A DNA stretch of 39,075 nucleotides. Source: Acidobacteriota bacterium (lineage in GTDB: Bacteria > Acidobacteriota > Terriglobia > Acidiferrales > UBA7541). Below are positions 16,726-25,515 of the stretch, in pieces. Numbering within the stretch: position 1 is the first letter of the stretch; the number at the start of each line of letters is the position of its first letter. The stretch covers positions 1 through 39,075 of the forward strand of contig JAKAOH010000011.1 of NCBI GenBank assembly GCA_021812285.1, written 5' to 3'. The position numbers and the translations under genes are program-made. The notes under the pieces were generated by a model that did not search any database, was not told the origin of the DNA, and saw only the letters and a program-made list of their open reading frames with translations.

Positions 16726-18030
16726 CTATTCGTTGATTCCGGCGACGAGCTTGGCAACAACGTCAGGGATGCCCTTGCGAGAATCAGCCGCAACCTTGTC
16801 GGCCAGCGTGAGCGAGTATTTTCGGACATCTGCCACCGTCACATTATGCCAAACGGGCAAAATCACCTTCCTGCCATCGATTTCCTTGGCGGTAAGACCG
16901 TCAAGCTCCTTTTGCGGCCACTCCTTTCGGAAGAAAGCCGGGCTCAGCACGACGATTCCAAACCGAGAGTTGCCAAGACCACGGTCAATAGCGCGCCGCA
17001 AACTGTCGCCCACCCTTAGGGTGAACTCGTCGTACCACACCTTCAGACCCGCTTGGCGCAATGCCTCGACCAGTGGACGAACGAAGTCGTCTTTGTCCTC
17101 GCTTGCGTGGCAGATGAATGCGTCCCATTCTTGAGGGCCAACGCGATCCTCTCGCAGCGATTCTCCAACGTTCACGGAAAGCGGCTCGGCTTCGAAGTTC
17201 GCCGATTGTGCCAGCAGGGCGTCGCCCGCAGAAGCGTACTGCTGGCCGGAATCCAGGACCAGCATTTTCTGGGCCTCCAGAATCTGTGCGGACTGGATCA
17301 GCGATGACGTAGTTACGCCGAGGTAGTCTGCGTCCCAATCGTCTGCGATCCACACTTTCGTCCGCTTGTCTCCCTGCCGGAAACCCATCCAATACACCTT
17401 GCCCGAAATGAAACGGTCTATTCGCTTCTCCGGAGTGTCGGGTCGAACGCGTACATCAAGCGACAATTCCTTACGGGTTGCGGGGAGATTGGCCATTGGA
17501 ACGAAGTCCAATTCCCCTCCGTCCACGGCACGCCTGACAGTGCTAATGATGTACACTTCCAGGCGAAATGGGTTTTTCTCAAGGCCGATATCGTAATCAG
17601 CAAAAGTGATTGTCATGGTGCATCTGGCCATCGTGCCTGCTCTCCGGAGATTCCACACGGACACGGGCAGGTAGGTCGCCGCTCGATTGGCGAAGGGACG
17701 CATTGGCCAATCGATCTCGACGCGAATTGGAACACCTGCCGTACAGAAGAAACTCACGGGGTCTGCATTCGCCATCCTCCCCGCCCAAGACCGAGCATAC
17801 GCGGCTGCTGACGGTACGTATCCTGGTGTGCTCGGCAAGTCGGCCAGAAAATCCTCGGAAAGAACAATCGTTGAATTCTTCGATCCTGAACCTCGCTCTG
17901 GCCCGATGCGGATGAAGAATGAGCGAATGTCGTTAAACCGACGGGCCTCCCTCATTTCGAGGCTTCCAGTCCTGTGCAGAATCTCATTGAAAAGCTGCAA
18001 ACCCGCGTCAAGTTTCGTATCGCTTGGCAC
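16726..18030 (-). CDS. TIR-domain protein with N-terminal unknown domain
   Basis: A 434-residue protein starting at GTG 18030 behind AGGGGG. The C-terminal TIR domain spans ~302-430. It starts WDAFICHASEDKDDFVRPLV, has the putative catalytic glutamate E335 in VWYDEFTLRVGDSL, then SRFGIVVLSPAFFRKEWPQK. Bacterial TIR domains of this kind usually hydrolyse NAD or make cyclic-ADP-ribose-type signals. The ~300-residue N-terminal part is not recognised: GVPIRVEIDWPMRP, MTITFADYDIGLEKNP and KVWIADDWDADYLGVT suggest a mixed alpha/beta or winged sensor module. There is no membrane segment. It is convergent with the dCTP-deaminase-like gene (27-bp gap) and divergent from hsdR. Probably a stand-alone abortive-infection effector (inference). 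Confidence 0.88.
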   Translation of the reverse strand: MPSDTKLDAGLQLFNEILHRTGSLEMREARRFNDIRSFFIRIGPERGSGSKNSTIVLSEDFLADLPSTPGYVPSAAAYARSWAGRMANADPVSFFCTAGVPIRVEIDWPMRPFANRAATYLPVSVWNLRRAGTMARCTMTITFADYDIGLEKNPFRLEVYIISTVRRAVDGGELDFVPMANLPATRKELSLDVRVRPDTPEKRIDRFISGKVYWMGFRQGDKRTKVWIADDWDADYLGVTTSSLIQSAQILEAQKMLVLDSGQQYASAGDALLAQSANFEAEPLSVNVGESLREDRVGPQEWDAFICHASEDKDDFVRPLVEALRQAGLKVWYDEFTLRVGDSLRRAIDRGLGNSRFGIVVLSPAFFRKEWPQKELDGLTAKEIDGRKVILPVWHNVTVADVRKYSLTLADKVAADSRKGIPDVVAKLVAGINE

Positions 18031-18375
18031 GTGGCCCCCTTCTGTGGCTCGCCCGCAAACGCGCGGGATTCCATTAAAGGCAGTCCTGAGATTCTACCGC
18101 TCAGCGTGGCCCACCAGCGAGGCGGCCTTTCGCAAAGCCAGCGGGTCTCTTAGCAGAGCACAGCCGCTGAACGAAACCGATACGCCCCGTCGGCAGAATG
18201 GTAGAATCGCGGCGAGATTTCCGAACCACACGGGGAGTGGACGGGATGGCGGGACACAAGAACAGACCGAAGGACGCGAAGGGCAAAATCGCAGAACGTG
18301 ATCGACTGCCCAGTGCGGCCCGACGTAGCTGTGCACACACAATTCCTGAGGAACTCTCTCAATCGCGCAAAAAAC
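18031..18375. other. divergent intergenic region between TIR gene and hsdR
   Basis: 345 bp that must contain the promoters for both directions. No clear promoter pair or palindrome could be picked out. A 50-codon Lys/Arg-rich frame starting at ATG 18246 overlaps the hsdR start and is not convincing. Confidence 0.4.
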
Positions 18376-20736
18376 ATGCCTTCACTGACCGAAGCTGACA
18401 CTTGCCGAAAGTACGTCCTCCCGAAGCTCTACGCTTCCGGCTGGTCCGACGACCACATCAACGAACAGCGGACATTCACGGATGGCCGCATCGTTGTGGC
18501 TGGCAACCGCACGATCCGCCGGAAACAAAAGCGCGCTGATTACCTGCTGCGCTACCGGCCTGATTTCGCAATTGCAATCGTTGAAGCGAAAGCCGATTAC
18601 AAGAAAGCCGCTGACGGCCTGGGCCAGGCAATGGAGTATGCACAAATCCTTGGGCTGAAATTCGCCTATTCCACCAACGGCCACGGGATCGTCGAACATG
18701 ATTTCACAACCGGTCTCGAAAGCACTCTCGAAACGTTTCCCTCGCCGGATGAACTCTGGCAGCGGCTCAAGCACGGAGAGGACATCCCAAGCCAGATCGT
18801 CGAGCGCCTTCTCACTCCTTCCTATCGCCTCCCCGGCAAACCACAGCGCTACTACCAGGAGATCGCTATCAATACCGCAGTCCGCGCTATTCTCCAGGGG
18901 CAGAAGCGGGTTCTTCTGACGCTGGCCACGGGTACGGGCAAAACCGTCGTTGCATTTCACATTTGCTTCAAACTGTGGAACACGAAATGGAATCGTGAGG
19001 GTGCGCCCGGACGCCGCCCACGCATGCTCTACCTCGCTGATCGCAATATCCTTGTGGACGATCCGAAGGACAAAATCTTTACGCCTTTCGGCGACGCCAG
19101 GCACAAGATTGAGCGCGAAGCCATAATGAGCCGAGAAATGTACTTCTCCACGTATCAAGCCATCGCTAAGGACGAACGCCGTCCCGGCCTTTATCGCGAA
19201 TACCCGAAGGATTTCTTCGATCTCATCGTAGTGGACGAGTGTCACAGGGGAAGCGCCAAAGACGATTCCAATTGGCGGGAAATCCTCGAATATTTTGAAC
19301 CTGCCTTCCAGCTCGGCATGACCGCGACCCCCAAGCGCGAAGAGAACCGCGACACGTATCTATACTTTGGCAATCCGCTTTACACCTACAGTTTGCGTCA
19401 GGGGATCGAGGACGGTTTCCTTGCTCCATATCGGGTCCACCGTATTGTCACCAGCGCTGATTCGATGGGCTGGAGACCAAATCGAGGTCAAGTGGATCGC
19501 CTTGGACGCGAGATTCCCGACGAGGAATACACCACGAAAGATTTCGAGCGGAAGGTTGCTCTTCTCCCTCGCACCGAAACCATTGCCCGCAATCTCACCG
19601 ACTTCCTGAAAACAAACGGGAGGCTCGACAAAACAATCGTGTTTTGCGTTGACCAAGAACACGCAGAAGACATGCGTTTTGCCCTCAACAATCTCAACGC
19701 GGATTTGACCCAGCAGTACCCGGACTACGTTGTGCGCGTTACGGCAGATGAAGGCAGGACCGGGCGCGGCCATTTGGACCGCTTCATGGAACTTGAAACC
19801 ACGACTCCAACGATTGTGACAACATCGCAGCTCTTGACGACCGGAGTGGACGTTCAAACCTGCAAGAACATCATCATCGCCCGCACCATCAATTCGATGA
19901 CCGAATTCAAGCAGATCATCGGACGCGGAACCCGCGTTAAGGATGATTACGGCAAGCTCTATTTCAACATCCTCGATTACACCGGAAGCGCAACGCGCCT
20001 CTTCGCCGACCCTGATTTTGATGGTGAACCCGCATTCGCGACCGTCGAGGAAATGAACGCGGAGGGGAACAACGTCAAGGCTGAGATCGAGAAATCGGAG
20101 GAAGTGATCACCGACCCCTTGCCCCCGCAAATCCTCGAACCCGGAGGCAGGAAGAGCGGCGAGCCGCGCAAATACTACGTGGACCAGGGCTCCATCGAAA
20201 TCGTTGCCCACTTCGTTTCCGAGCTGGACGCCGACGGCAGGCAGCTTCGAGTTGTTCGCTTCACCGATTACACAGGGGAAAAAGTGCGAAGCATGTGTCC
20301 CTCCGCAGCGGAACTCCGGTCAAAATGGTCCAACGCCGATCAGCGAGCGGAAATCATTCAGGCTTTGGAGGAACGCGGCATCACTCTGGAGGAGTTGATC
20401 CAGGCGTCGAACCAGCCGGACGCTGATCCATTCGACCTCCTCTGTCAAGTTGCCTATAGTGCGCCGGTGAGAACGCGGAGAGAGAGAGCCGAGCGCCTTC
20501 GGAAGGACCAAAGGGCCTTTTTCGAGAAATATTCCGAAAAAGCGCGGCAGGTTTTACAAGACATCCTGGATAAATATGTAGACTATGGCACGGCACAGTT
20601 TGCGATCCCGGAAATCCTAAAAGTGCCGCCGATTTCCGAACGTGGGACAGTGATGGATATTTCGCAAATGTTTGGCGGCGCGGAACGATTGCGTACGGCC
20701 GTCAATGAATTGCAAGCACTTCTATATGCGTCTTGA
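18376..20736 (+). CDS. hsdR: type I restriction endonuclease subunit R (HsdR, EcoEI-like)
   Basis: About 786 residues from ATG 18376; an in-frame start at 18298 is possible. It is the motor/nuclease subunit of a type I restriction enzyme that translocates and cuts unmodified DNA. The N-terminal PD-(D/E)xK nuclease shows ADYLLRYRPDFAIAIVEAKA with catalytic E69/K71. The superfamily 2 helicase shows Walker A TLATGTGKTVVAF (~183-195), DECH at 287-290, GMTATPKRE, and QIIGRGTRVKDDYGK (motif VI). The C-terminus from ~690 (PVRTRRERAERLRKDQRAFF, QLALLY-type end) fits the EcoEI R C-terminal domain. Its ~800-residue length is normal for this subfamily. It is the first gene of a same-strand cluster with gene x, hsdM and hsdS. 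Confidence 0.93.
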   Translation: MPSLTEADTCRKYVLPKLYASGWSDDHINEQRTFTDGRIVVAGNRTIRRKQKRADYLLRYRPDFAIAIVEAKADYKKAADGLGQAMEYAQILGLKFAYSTNGHGIVEHDFTTGLESTLETFPSPDELWQRLKHGEDIPSQIVERLLTPSYRLPGKPQRYYQEIAINTAVRAILQGQKRVLLTLATGTGKTVVAFHICFKLWNTKWNREGAPGRRPRMLYLADRNILVDDPKDKIFTPFGDARHKIEREAIMSREMYFSTYQAIAKDERRPGLYREYPKDFFDLIVVDECHRGSAKDDSNWREILEYFEPAFQLGMTATPKREENRDTYLYFGNPLYTYSLRQGIEDGFLAPYRVHRIVTSADSMGWRPNRGQVDRLGREIPDEEYTTKDFERKVALLPRTETIARNLTDFLKTNGRLDKTIVFCVDQEHAEDMRFALNNLNADLTQQYPDYVVRVTADEGRTGRGHLDRFMELETTTPTIVTTSQLLTTGVDVQTCKNIIIARTINSMTEFKQIIGRGTRVKDDYGKLYFNILDYTGSATRLFADPDFDGEPAFATVEEMNAEGNNVKAEIEKSEEVITDPLPPQILEPGGRKSGEPRKYYVDQGSIEIVAHFVSELDADGRQLRVVRFTDYTGEKVRSMCPSAAELRSKWSNADQRAEIIQALEERGITLEELIQASNQPDADPFDLLCQVAYSAPVRTRRERAERLRKDQRAFFEKYSEKARQVLQDILDKYVDYGTAQFAIPEILKVPPISERGTVMDISQMFGGAERLRTAVNELQALLYAS

Positions 20737-20753
20737 AGACCGGAGCTGCCGCA

Positions 20754-21335
20754 ATGCCAGCCAATTTTAGTCTCGACGAGCCATACTTCCGAATCCGCCT
20801 GGTGGGGACCGAGAAATCTTTTCCTTCCCTTTTGGACATCTCAAGCTTCCTCTACGATCTGAATCTTCTCTATGAAATATCTCGCTTGGCTACTGACCCC
20901 AAGTATAGAGATTTTGCATTCTCAAGATATGTTTTCTATCGTAGTGGCCGCCCAATGGACAGCGGTGACAGACTCTACGTTCAGTCGCTTTCACATGACT
21001 CACCTATCGCAATCGTCCTAGTTGCCACCATTGTGGCTACCGGAATTGCGGCTATTTGGGGAATCGTTCAGATTGGCGACAAATTGGTCAATGCTCCCCT
21101 AAATCGTCGCAAGCTCAAGGCCGAGGTTGAAAAGCTAGAGCGCGAGAATCGAAATGCGGCCTTATCACACGAGTTGCTGCCTCAGGGCGAGGAAGATTTC
21201 AGGAGAACGCTTCGGATTCGCGAAGCGGAGCATTTTTACGATAACGTTGCAGGACGGCTTGAGCGGTCTTCAGTTCAGATAAAAGAGCTGGAAATTGAAG
21301 TCGTCAAGCCCAATCCAAAAAAGGACACCGAATGA
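20754..21335 (+). CDS. unknown membrane/coiled-coil protein within the type I RM operon
   Basis: 193 residues from ATG 20754, which has GGAG eight bases upstream; a TTG at 20733 overlapping the hsdR stop is an alternative. Residues ~1-80 form a soluble mixed domain (EPYFRIRLVGTEKSFPSLLD, YVFYRSGRPMDSGDRLYVQS). One clear transmembrane helix follows at ~84-108 (IAIVLVATIVATGIAAIWGI). A charged coiled coil (LNRRKLKAEVEKLERENRNA) and a hydrophilic tail complete it. It is not a usual restriction-modification subunit. Its position between hsdR and hsdM, with close spacing on both sides (17 and 19 bp), implies co-transcription. A membrane-tethered accessory or independent defence gene is possible; no family is recognised. 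Confidence 0.8.
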   Translation: MPANFSLDEPYFRIRLVGTEKSFPSLLDISSFLYDLNLLYEISRLATDPKYRDFAFSRYVFYRSGRPMDSGDRLYVQSLSHDSPIAIVLVATIVATGIAAIWGIVQIGDKLVNAPLNRRKLKAEVEKLERENRNAALSHELLPQGEEDFRRTLRIREAEHFYDNVAGRLERSSVQIKELEIEVVKPNPKKDTE

Positions 21336-21354
21336 AGGTCGCGTAGAAAACGCA

Positions 21355-22923
21355 ATGGCCAGACAGAAAACAGCAAAGAAGGAACTTCATCAATCCACCG
21401 CACAGCAGCTCGCCTCGATTGTCAAATCGTGCCGCGACATTATGCGCAAGGATAAGGGCCTCAGCGGCGATCTCGACCGTTTGCCGATGCTCACATGGAT
21501 CATGTTCCTCAAGTTCCTGGACGACATGGAAAGTGTGCGAGCTGAGGAGGCCAAACTTGCCGGCAAGCGTTTCCGTCCTGCCGTCGAAACGCCCTACCGC
21601 TGGCGCGATTGGGCAGCGAACCCGCAGGGATTTACTGGACCGGAGCTACTGGCCTTCATCAATCAAGACGAAGCCGTCCGCCCGGACGGCAAACGTGGAG
21701 ACGGCCTTTTTGCCTATTTGCGCTCTCTTCGCAGTGCAAACGGTGACCGCCGCGACGTGATCGCCAAGGTTTTTCAGGGCACGTTCAACCGAATGACCAA
21801 CGGCTACCTTCTCCGGGACGTGGTCAACAAGGTTAACGAAATCCACTTCACGTCGAAGGATGAAATTCACACGCTTGGTGCACTCTACGAATCCATGCTC
21901 CGGGAGATGCGTGATGCCGCAGGCGATTCGGGCGAATTTTACACCCCCCGTCCCGTTGTTAAGTTCATCGTTTCCGCCATCAATCCTCGCCTTGGCGAGA
22001 CCGTTCTCGACCCAGCCGCAGGCACGGGCGGCTTCCTCGTCGAGGCGTTTACACATCTACAAAAGCAATGCAAAAAGACGGAAGACTTCAATCGCCTTCA
22101 AAGGGGCACTCTCTTCGGAATCGAGCCGAAGCCGCTTCCCTACCTGTTGTGCCAGATGAATCTCCTGCTTCACGGCCTTGAGTCGCCCGCAATTGACCCA
22201 GAAAATGCTTTGCGCTTTCCGCTGCGCGAGGTCGGTGATAAGGATCGAGTTGACATCATAATGACGAACCCGCCATTCGGAGGCGAAGAGGAGCGCGGAA
22301 TTCTTTCCAATTTTCCCGAGGACAAAAAAACGGCGGAAACTGCCCTGCTTTTCCTCCAACTCATCATGCGTAAGCTTCGCCGCCCTGTCGGAGGTACAAA
22401 TCCTGGGCGCTGCGGAATGGTCGTTCCCAACGGGACACTGTTCGGCGACGGCGTTTGTGCTCGGATAAAGGAAGACCTCCTCAAGGAGTTCAATCTCCAC
22501 ACAATCGTCCGGCTGCCGAACGGTGTGTTTGCTCCGTATACGAGTATCCCGACAAATCTGCTGTTTTTTGATCGTTCCGGGCCAACGGAGGAAATCTGGT
22601 TTTATGAGCAGCCTCTGCCAGAGGGACGTAAGACCTACACGAAAACGCAGCCCATGCGCTTTGAGGAATTTACAACTTGTCTGACTTGGTGGACCACACG
22701 CGAGGAGAATGACCGCGCATGGAAAGTCAAGGCTTCTGACATTCTTAAATACAACAGTGAGGGCAATCTTGTTTCAGTAAACCTCGACATCAAGAATCCT
22801 AACGCTAAAGAAAATCTAGAGCAGATGCCACCTGAGAACATTGTCGATGACATCCTTGCTAAGGAAAAGAAGATTCGAGACATCGTATTGGAAATCAAGA
22901 GCGCGTTGACGGTGGCTGAGTGA
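21355..22923 (+). CDS. hsdM: type I restriction-modification methyltransferase subunit (HsdM)
   Basis: 522 residues from ATG 21355. The N-terminal helical HsdM domain (TAQQLASIVKSCRDIMRKDK, LTWIMFLKFLDDME) is followed by the N6-adenine methylase domain. Its hallmarks are GEFYTPRPVVKFIV, the SAM-binding DPAAGTGGFLVEAF (D at ~219) and catalytic NPPFGG (~304-309). With HsdS it methylates adenine in a split recognition sequence to protect host DNA. The ATG is 19 bp after the preceding gene, and its stop overlaps the GTG start of hsdS (GTGA). Confidence 0.95.
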   Translation: MARQKTAKKELHQSTAQQLASIVKSCRDIMRKDKGLSGDLDRLPMLTWIMFLKFLDDMESVRAEEAKLAGKRFRPAVETPYRWRDWAANPQGFTGPELLAFINQDEAVRPDGKRGDGLFAYLRSLRSANGDRRDVIAKVFQGTFNRMTNGYLLRDVVNKVNEIHFTSKDEIHTLGALYESMLREMRDAAGDSGEFYTPRPVVKFIVSAINPRLGETVLDPAAGTGGFLVEAFTHLQKQCKKTEDFNRLQRGTLFGIEPKPLPYLLCQMNLLLHGLESPAIDPENALRFPLREVGDKDRVDIIMTNPPFGGEEERGILSNFPEDKKTAETALLFLQLIMRKLRRPVGGTNPGRCGMVVPNGTLFGDGVCARIKEDLLKEFNLHTIVRLPNGVFAPYTSIPTNLLFFDRSGPTEEIWFYEQPLPEGRKTYTKTQPMRFEEFTTCLTWWTTREENDRAWKVKASDILKYNSEGNLVSVNLDIKNPNAKENLEQMPPENIVDDILAKEKKIRDIVLEIKSALTVAE

Positions 22924-24119
22924 ACCCTGATTGGAAGCTGACGAGGCTAGGAGATGTGCTTCGGAGCGTGTCCCGCCCCGTGTCCGTCAGCCCAGAAAAC
23001 AGGTATCCTCTGGTGGGTGCGCACTGGTACGCGAAGGGCCTCTATGTCAAGGAAGAAAAGGGCGGCAGTGAAATACAGGCCAGAACGCTCTTCCAAGTTA
23101 GGGAAGGCGATTTCGTGTATAACCGCCTATTCGCGTGGAAAGGTTCGTTCGCGGTTGCTACGAAAGAAGTGGACAGCTGCTTCGTTTCGAGTGAGTTCCC
23201 CTGTTTTACCCCTCTGGATACCATTGACCCACACTTCCTCTGGTTCTACTTCTCTCGCTCTAGCGTCTGGAACGAAGCTCTAGGCCTCAGCAGCGGCAGC
23301 ACACCTACAAGTCGGAACAGGTTGAAGGAGGAACAATTCCTGAATATGGAAGTCCCTTTACCTCCTCTCGACGAGCAACACCACATTGTTGCCCGCATTG
23401 AGGAGTTGGCCTGGAAACTAGAAACGACCAGGAGCCTCCAACTGGAGTCTTCCGCGAAAAGCAATCTCTTAATGGACGCAATCATCAGCCAAGCATTTGA
23501 ACAATTCACCCAAAGATTTGGCGTTGTGCCTATCATTAATTTTGCGGATGTCAAGGGCGGGAAGAGACTTCCTCGGGGCGAGTCGTTGTCTGATGACCCC
23601 ACCCCATTTCCTTATATCCGCGTTGCAGACATGCAAAATCATTCTGTTGTTCTGTCTGGAATCAAGTACGTACCTTCGCATATCCATCCTGCGATTCAAC
23701 GGTATACGATAAGTTGCGAAGATGTGTACATCACAATTGCCGGTACAATTGGATATCCCGGACTTGTCCCAAGACAACTGGATGGTGCTAATCTGACAGA
23801 AAATGCTGCAAAACTGGTGCTTCGTGACAAAGCACAGGTTGACAGGCGGTTTGTTGTTTACATGCTGAGGTCTCACCAAGTCCAGGGAGAGTTCAGCGGA
23901 AAGAGGACCGTGGCCGCTCAACCCAAGTTAGCACTTCACAGGATCGCCACGACCGCTTTGCCTCTACCATTGATCGTTGAGCAGAAGCGCATTGCTGGCT
24001 ATCTCGACGACCTCCAAGAGAAAATCGGGACGCTGAAGGTACGGCAATCCCAGATGACATCGGAACTCGACGCCCTCATGCCCTCTGTCCTGGCCAAAGC
24101 CTTCCGGGGCGAGCTCTAG
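22920..24119 (+). CDS. hsdS: type I restriction-modification specificity subunit (HsdS)
   Basis: 399 residues starting at GTG 22920, which overlaps the hsdM stop. Two target-recognition domains flank a central conserved helix. The first is at ~1-140 (LTRLGDVLRSVSRPVS ... LKEEQFLNMEVPLPPLDEQH) with the spacer helix HHIVARIEELAWKLETTRSL. The second is at ~200-350 (ITIAGTIGYPGLVP ... LPLPLIVEQKRIAGYLDDLQ) with a final helix. The PLPPLDEQ and PLPLIVEQ motifs end each domain as in typical HsdS proteins. The recognition sequence cannot be read from the sequence. Confidence 0.92.
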   Translation: MNPDWKLTRLGDVLRSVSRPVSVSPENRYPLVGAHWYAKGLYVKEEKGGSEIQARTLFQVREGDFVYNRLFAWKGSFAVATKEVDSCFVSSEFPCFTPLDTIDPHFLWFYFSRSSVWNEALGLSSGSTPTSRNRLKEEQFLNMEVPLPPLDEQHHIVARIEELAWKLETTRSLQLESSAKSNLLMDAIISQAFEQFTQRFGVVPIINFADVKGGKRLPRGESLSDDPTPFPYIRVADMQNHSVVLSGIKYVPSHIHPAIQRYTISCEDVYITIAGTIGYPGLVPRQLDGANLTENAAKLVLRDKAQVDRRFVVYMLRSHQVQGEFSGKRTVAAQPKLALHRIATTALPLPLIVEQKRIAGYLDDLQEKIGTLKVRQSQMTSELDALMPSVLAKAFRGEL

Positions 24120-24141
24120 CTTCTACGCCTTGAGCCTTCTT

Positions 24142-24163
24142 GTGCCTCGCTCATTCGAGGTAC
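24142..24163. terminator. stem-loop between convergent hsdS and SIR2-like genes
   Basis: GTGCCTCG (24142-24149) and CGAGGTAC (24156-24163) form an 8-bp stem with one G-U pair and a 6-nt loop. There is no U-tract, so termination is only suggested by its place between two convergent genes. Confidence 0.3.
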
Positions 24164-24203
24164 TACTGGAAAGGCAAGTAGGCGCGGCGAAGCCAGTGGC
24201 GCA

Positions 24204-25208
24204 TCAGCGATTCGCCCACCACTTGGGAGGGTGACTTAGAAAGGAGTGAATACTTGTGTATTCCCAGTGCAGCGCCTCGGGAAACATCTCGCGCCACCTA
24301 TCGCGCGTCGCAGGCGATGGGTCGATAACGCAAAGTCTGATCTTCCGGCGGGAAATTCCCAGCGTGAATAGCTGTTGAGCCTTTACGTCGGTTGAAGGCA
24401 GGGAATATCCCCACACAACCAACGTGCCAGCCTTTTCAAGTCTTTCGAGGCAATCGCTCCAGAGTTTGCGCCATGGGCCTCGTTCTATGCGCTTGTCCCA
24501 GAATGGGAGAAAAATCGGAAACGTGCTGCCCGTTCCGCTGTGCCCCCTGTATCCAGGGGAGTCGTCAAAATCTTTCCAATCGCTAGGAAGCACCTGAAAT
24601 GTCTCATTCTTTTTCGGTAGATGCCAGTTCGAACTCCCGTGCAATTTCAAAACCGTGGGAAGCTTGTAATCCTTCGGCCTTTCCGCGAGGCCATAGACCC
24701 ACCTGCCGAAGGCCGAATGGCCCGCAAGCGCGATGGGGAGCATTGCTCTCTCGACAACCAAGTCGTAATTAAAGGAAATCACCGTGTCAGTGGCCCCCAG
24801 CGCGCTCAGGAGAGTGTTGTGATTCGTGCAAAACTCCTTGCCGTGTGCTGCGCGAAGAAGAGCTTCGATGCATCGCGCAAAATTCGCCACTATTTCGTCA
24901 TCTAAGGCACCCCAGCTTCGGGTCGCCTTTAGTTTCTCTGCGAGGTAAGCCCTGAGGTGGAGAGTGTAGAAAGACCTCTCCATCGAATGCCTATATTCAA
25001 GCGGCAAGGCCTCAATCTGCCTTTGCACGAAATGAACAGCCCTAGCATCCACTGGACGCGGTTCAAGACGATTTAAGAGATCAAAAAAATCCGAGTCTAG
25101 TGGTGAAGGCTGTTCTCTTTCATGCGCGTAGCTCACGCTCCGGCTGGCCCCAGCCCCCAGGACTAGGGCGTATGGGTTCCCGTCGTGAGCATTTTTCTTG
25201 CGCGTCAT
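24204..25208 (-). CDS. SIR2-like (SIR2_2-type) protein, probable NAD-consuming defence protein
   Basis: 334 residues. The Rossmann entry VLGAGAS (16-22) is followed by SFNYDLVVERAM (145-156), LKLHGSSNWHLP (187-198) and VVWGYSLPSTDVKAQQLF (~275). These are the marks of the bacterial SIR2-like family that includes anti-phage NADases (Thoeris, DSR and similar). The zinc-binding Cys residues of true sirtuin deacetylases are absent. There is no second domain, so partner or sensor must be separate. The small peptide ORF 130 bp upstream on the same strand is a candidate neighbour. Role as an NAD-depleting abortive-infection protein is inferred from family and context. Confidence 0.85.
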   Translation of the reverse strand: MTRKKNAHDGNPYALVLGAGASRSVSYAHEREQPSPLDSDFFDLLNRLEPRPVDARAVHFVQRQIEALPLEYRHSMERSFYTLHLRAYLAEKLKATRSWGALDDEIVANFARCIEALLRAAHGKEFCTNHNTLLSALGATDTVISFNYDLVVERAMLPIALAGHSAFGRWVYGLAERPKDYKLPTVLKLHGSSNWHLPKKNETFQVLPSDWKDFDDSPGYRGHSGTGSTFPIFLPFWDKRIERGPWRKLWSDCLERLEKAGTLVVWGYSLPSTDVKAQQLFTLGISRRKIRLCVIDPSPATRDRWREMFPEALHWEYTSIHSFLSHPPKWWANR

Positions 25209-25339
25209 CGCCAGAGACTCGTGCCTCCCGTTCCGCTGTTTCCTAAGCCCGGCATCGAACCTCGTCCAGTGCGCGAAAGACCATTCTCCGAAGAGGCCGG
25301 AATATCTCCGAGGGGCGCTCGGTGGTTATGCCTATGGAT

Positions 25340-25453
25340 TCAGGCTGGCAGGGCACTTGCCGCGACGCTGGCCCCGGTGCCGGAAATTACATCGAACATC
25401 GAGACAGCAAACACTGATACGGCAGATACTGCGTGTTTCGTTTTTTTGGCCAT
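25340..25453 (-). CDS. 37-aa hydrophobic peptide upstream of the SIR2-like gene
   Basis: ATG at 25453 is preceded at ideal distance by a perfect AAGGAGGT ribosome-binding site, the strongest in the island. The product begins MAKKTKHAVSAVSVFAVSMF and continues with a small-residue-rich stretch (SGTGASVAASALPA). It has a basic N-terminus and a hydrophobic centre that could insert into or contact a membrane. The same frame is open upstream to a TTG at 25588, which would add a further hydrophobic helix (AIPWAIVGPGAFFIAVVSRL), giving 82 residues. The stop codon lies inside the left arm of the surrounding inverted repeat. Whether it is translated, and whether it belongs with the SIR2-like gene, is unknown. 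Confidence 0.5.
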   Translation of the reverse strand: MAKKTKHAVSAVSVFAVSMFDVISGTGASVAASALPA

Positions 25454-25477
25454 GGCGACCTCCTTCGTTACTCTCTG

Positions 25478-25515
25478 ACCTGATGAGATCAGGTACAACA
25501 GTCGTGAGACGACTG
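25478..25515. repeat. twin perfect hairpins with identical loops
   Basis: ACCTGAT-GAG-ATCAGGT (25478-25494) and CAGTCGT-GAG-ACGACTG (25499-25515) are two adjacent exact 7-3-7 inverted repeats, 4 bp apart and with the same 3-nt loop. They lie just upstream of the ribosome-binding site of the minus-strand small ORF. They could be operators, mRNA leader stem-loops, or part of a structured non-coding RNA. Confidence 0.7.

Noticed and set aside
18246-18398. 50-aa basic ORF before hsdR
   Set aside because: Overlaps the hsdR start, weak ribosome-binding site, no recognisable features.
25480-25487. CTGATGAG resembling a hammerhead ribozyme core
   Set aside because: No matching CGAAA after a stem II and no cleavage-site helix could be built; the bases belong to a perfect hairpin.
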